Assembly (NCBI RefSeq): GCF_001429065.1
Contig: NZ_LMIB01000001.1
Location: 939,933 to 1,003,932, forward strand
Source of the DNA: Sphingomonas sp. Root710
GTDB taxonomy: Bacteria; Pseudomonadota; Alphaproteobacteria; Sphingomonadales; Sphingomonadaceae
DNA: 64,000 nt
Reading direction: 5' to 3'
Below, piece by piece: positions 61,472 to 64,000 of the stretch. The notes below the pieces were generated by a model. That model ran no database searches, was not told the origin of the DNA, and was given only the letters and a program-made list of their open reading frames with translations. Within the stretch, counting starts at the first letter, position 1. Every line of letters begins with the position of its first letter. The position numbers and the translations under genes were made by a program.

Positions 61472-63295
61472 TTAAGCGCCGCTGCCGGCCTGTTTGAGCG
61501 CTTTTTCCTCGATATGCTCGATCGCCTTGCCACGCGCGCGGTTGTTGCGGACCATCAGCGGCGCGAACGCCGTCATATGATAGTCGTGGCACATCGCGCA
61601 GGCCGACGGCACTTCCTTCTTGGCGTCCTGCCCGCCATGGCATTCCTGGCACTTGGCCAGCTTCGGCAGGCTGACATCCGACGCGAAGTGAGACTGCTTG
61701 ACTGCATGGCAGCTGCTGCAGCTCTCGGTGTCGTGTGCGGCGTGATCGAACCAGCCCTTCTTCATGTAACGGGTCGTCAGCGCCACCGGCTTGACCGCGA
61801 ACGGCACCGCAGCATTGCCGGTCGGCCGCACGACGTGACAGTCGAAGCAGGCCCCGCCCTTCGAGAAGACCGCGCGGATCGCCTGATCGGCGTTGCCGAT
61901 GTGCATCGCGCTCGTTTGCGCGAAGTCGATCCGCTGGCCCGAGGTCGCGAAGTCGCCCGGACGGCGGCGCTCCATGCCCTGGAACGCGGCGGTGCGCGGC
62001 GCGCCGGCGCGATAGAAGGCGCGGATATCCGCGACCACCTGGGCGGGTTCGCCGTGGCGCAGCGTGCGGACCGTTCCGCCGACCTGATCGAAGGCGAGCG
62101 AGTGACAGGCACCGCAGGCGGTTTCCATCTTCACCGCGGCGAAGCTGTTCCCCGTGGCGTCGCGGGTGTGGCAGTTTGCGCAGTCGAGCGGCGCTCCATA
62201 GCCTTCGCCCTTACCCAGCGTCTTCGCCATCTGCGCGACGCCATTGGTCGCCGACAGGTGGATGTCGTGCGGGAATTTCAACCCGTTGTCTTCCTTAGGG
62301 TTCGCATCGAGCGAGACCCGGCGGAACATCGGCGCGCCGTCCGCTCCGGCGAAACGGATCGTCGGTGCGAACTGCGGGTGCTTTTCGCCAAAGTCCGCGG
62401 TGTCCTTGAGCGCGGTATCGATCCGCTTGCTCATGTCGTTATGGCAATTGGTGCAGAAGCGCTCGTCGGTGACGGGCATCGCGGTCGTGCCCTGATGCTC
62501 GGTATGGCACTCGACGCAGCGGCCCGGCTGGATGCCGAAGAGCCCGCCGACAAACTGCTTGGTGCCGCCGACGATGCCCAGCGACCCTCGCGCCTCGGCG
62601 AGCTTCTTGGGGTCGGCATGGTCGTGGACCTTGGTGTGGCACGCGGCGCAGGCGGTGTCGCGGACCGCCTCGCCAGCCTTCACATGGCAGGCCTGGCAAT
62701 TATTCTCGAGGCTCTTGTGAACCTGCGACAGCTTTCCCGAGGTCCACATTTCATCCGCGTGGAAGGCGACCTTGCGGGTCGCGTCGGTCGGCTGGGTATG
62801 GATCGAGACCAGCGGCCAGATCAGGAAAATGGCGAGGATGATCAGCGCGAGCGCCCATGCAAGCGGGCGTTTGCCGGGCAAGGTGCTTGCAAGCGAGAAG
62901 ACGCGCGCCTCCTCCTTGTCCTCGGAGGCGTTGGAGATCGCACCGACGCGGGCGACGGTGATGACGACCTTGCCCTTTTCATCGCCCTCGCCGGGCTCGA
63001 AGGACAGGGCGTGGCTGCCGATGCGGACGTCGGCGCCCTGCGCCGCGCTGAAGCGTTCATGTTCGGATTGCTTGCCGTCGACCACGAAGGGCATGCCGGC
63101 GGTGGCGACCAGCTCGACATAGCCGCCCGGCGCGGTGCGGACGACGGCATGATTGAGCGCCGCCGCGAGGTCGGGAAGGTGAATGTCGCTCGACGGACTG
63201 CGGCCGATGCTAAGTTCGGCCTTGTCGAAGCTCTTGGGGCGGACGATGTCGCGCCCGTCGGCGGTGCGCGCTACCGTGCGAACGATGAAGCTCAT
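61472..63295 (-). CDS. FHA-domain, membrane-anchored decahaem c-type cytochrome
   Basis: This 607-residue protein has three parts. Residues 1-115 are an FHA domain (ELSIGRSPSSDIHLPD, LNHAVV, GADVRIGSHALSF), which would read phosphothreonine in the cytoplasm. Residues 146-165 form one membrane span (LAWALALIILAIFLIWPLV). Residues 180-580 lie in the periplasm and carry ten CxxCH haem-binding motifs, at C200, C216, C260, C281, C372, C394, C483, C526, C549 and C566. Extra His residues could be distal ligands. Together with the cytochrome-b-like gene 10 bases upstream this looks like an electron-transfer unit. I do not know a named system with this architecture. Confidence 0.9.
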   Translation of the reverse strand: MSFIVRTVARTADGRDIVRPKSFDKAELSIGRSPSSDIHLPDLAAALNHAVVRTAPGGYVELVATAGMPFVVDGKQSEHERFSAAQGADVRIGSHALSFEPGEGDEKGKVVITVARVGAISNASEDKEEARVFSLASTLPGKRPLAWALALIILAIFLIWPLVSIHTQPTDATRKVAFHADEMWTSGKLSQVHKSLENNCQACHVKAGEAVRDTACAACHTKVHDHADPKKLAEARGSLGIVGGTKQFVGGLFGIQPGRCVECHTEHQGTTAMPVTDERFCTNCHNDMSKRIDTALKDTADFGEKHPQFAPTIRFAGADGAPMFRRVSLDANPKEDNGLKFPHDIHLSATNGVAQMAKTLGKGEGYGAPLDCANCHTRDATGNSFAAVKMETACGACHSLAFDQVGGTVRTLRHGEPAQVVADIRAFYRAGAPRTAAFQGMERRRPGDFATSGQRIDFAQTSAMHIGNADQAIRAVFSKGGACFDCHVVRPTGNAAVPFAVKPVALTTRYMKKGWFDHAAHDTESCSSCHAVKQSHFASDVSLPKLAKCQECHGGQDAKKEVPSACAMCHDYHMTAFAPLMVRNNRARGKAIEHIEEKALKQAGSGA

Positions 63296-63305
63296 GTGCG
63301 CGTTC

Positions 63306-64000
63306 TCACCAGTAATAGAAGACGGCGACGATGTGGACGAACAGCGCCGCGATCAGCGCGAAGGTCAGCGGCACATGGATGTACAGCCAAACCTCGAGCA
63401 GCGCTTTGAGGCGCAGATGCTTGCGTATCCGCGACAGCGACGAACGCTTGCGCTCCAGCAGCACTTCGACATGATCGAGCGGATCGGCCTGTGCTTCGCC
63501 GCGCGACGGATGCGCGCGGACCGCGGCGAGCGCCGCGCGCGTGCCGCATTTGCCATAGCGGCCGGTCAGCCGTGCGATGATGCCGCCGCCGAACGGATCG
63601 TCGTGCAACGCCATCTGGACGATCGCGGCGCCCTCGGCGTCGAGCGGCTGCGCCGCCTCGTTGAGCTGACGGTCGAGCATCCGCAGATTGTCGAGCATCT
63701 GCAGCTGGGTGGTCTCACCCCGGTTGGCCGACAGCGCCTGGGGCAGCGAGGCATAGGCCGCGATCCCGAAAATGCCCGATGCAATCACAAGCATCATAAG
63801 GACATAGGCCAGGGTGTGAACATTCCATCCGAGGTCGAAACCCGTATGGAGGGTGGCGATCACGATCAGCGACAGGCCCAGATAGACATGCGCCGACGTC
63901 CAGCTCTTGAGCGACCAGCGGCCCGGCGTGATCTGGCGCTTGCGCACGCCCAGCATCGTCAGCCACAGGATCAGGCCCACCCCGATGGTGCCCGTGACAT
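63306..64000 (-). CDS. Polytopic cytochrome-b-like membrane protein (5' end outside window)
   Basis: This frame runs off the right window edge, so the N-terminus is missing; the GTG at 63980 is internal. At least four spans are visible: GLILWLTMLGV, HVYLGLSLIVIATLHTGF, LAYVLMMLVIASGIFGIAAY and LTFALIAALFVHIVAVFYYW. His in SAHVYLG, LHTGFDLG, HVPL and VHIVAVF could ligate b-type haem. A long hydrophilic loop (about residues 85-195) connects the spans. It ends 10 bases before the decahaem FHA cytochrome start and should be its membrane partner. A ferric-reductase or b561-like role is inference. Confidence 0.75.
   Translation of the reverse strand, partial: VTGTIGVGLILWLTMLGVRKRQITPGRWSLKSWTSAHVYLGLSLIVIATLHTGFDLGWNVHTLAYVLMMLVIASGIFGIAAYASLPQALSANRGETTQLQMLDNLRMLDRQLNEAAQPLDAEGAAIVQMALHDDPFGGGIIARLTGRYGKCGTRAALAAVRAHPSRGEAQADPLDHVEVLLERKRSSLSRIRKHLRLKALLEVWLYIHVPLTFALIAALFVHIVAVFYYW

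Overview
The window is a 64 kb, GC-rich, densely coding stretch of an alphaproteobacterial chromosome, most likely a member of the Sphingomonadaceae (Sphingomonas or a close relative). The evidence is the chvI-chvG-hprK-rapZ-EIIA-ptsH block next to an ATP-dependent pckA, the surA-pdxA-rsmA order, sphingomonad-style small membrane proteins (conserved YAFRRGGW box), DUF1465 and MerR regulators, a TonB receptor beside a LacI regulator, and dispersed TCATxCTGAACTxGTTTCAG-type inverted repeats. Most genes are housekeeping, with tight ATGA/TTGA overlaps. I see no phage, insertion sequence, rRNA or CRISPR array. There is one tRNA, tRNA-Glu(CTC).

Layout. 1-6.1 kb: surA (5' end outside the window), pdxA and rsmA, then a leftward guaB-rsmB-TPR unit. 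6.2-9.6 kb: a soluble diguanylate cyclase, an unknown THEAH-motif protein and pckA, all leftward. 9.8-14.1 kb: the ChvI/ChvG two-component system translationally coupled to the regulatory PTS (HprK, RapZ, EIIA-Man, HPr). 14.2-18.2 kb: a SpoU-type RNA methyltransferase that seems to lack an ATG/GTG/TTG start, greB, a LuxR-type HTH protein with a C-terminal membrane anchor, an unknown small protein, and three tandem paralogous membrane proteins. 18.3-26.6 kb: lon, opgC, class II DAHP synthase, a second HTH-membrane paralog, radC, tRNA-Glu and a PstS-like lipoprotein. 26.7-35.2 kb: gltB-gltD, a zinc-ribbon protein and typA. 35.2-43.5 kb: an AT-rich 390-bp gap with an orphan leftward terminator, a TelA/XpaC pair, a BtuFCD-type ABC importer, a GT2 glycosyltransferase with a large membrane protein, and a LysR regulator. 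43.5-48.6 kb: mazG, an LpoA-like lipoprotein, rsmI-yraN, gshB and a DedA protein. 48.6-60.5 kb: TonB receptor/LacI, DUF1465, MerR, hisI, purF, SDR, cfa, phrB, a periplasmic protein, folE and a PhnA-fold protein. 60.5-64 kb: a cyclic-nucleotide-phosphodiesterase-like enzyme, then the most unusual locus.

The strongest candidate for something undescribed is at 61.5-64 kb. A 607-residue protein carries a cytoplasmic FHA (phosphothreonine-reading) domain, one membrane span and a periplasmic part with ten CxxCH haem sites. Next to it is a polytopic cytochrome-b-like protein cut by the window end. Other points of interest are the three tandem four-to-five-span membrane paralogs with a possible decayed fourth copy, the pair of membrane-anchored LuxR-type HTH proteins, four copies of an inverted-repeat element (one of which supplies the mazG stop codon), and the orphan terminator, which may end a small RNA. 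Start codons were chosen by reading Shine-Dalgarno (SD) spacing and overlaps by eye. No alignment or database search was run.
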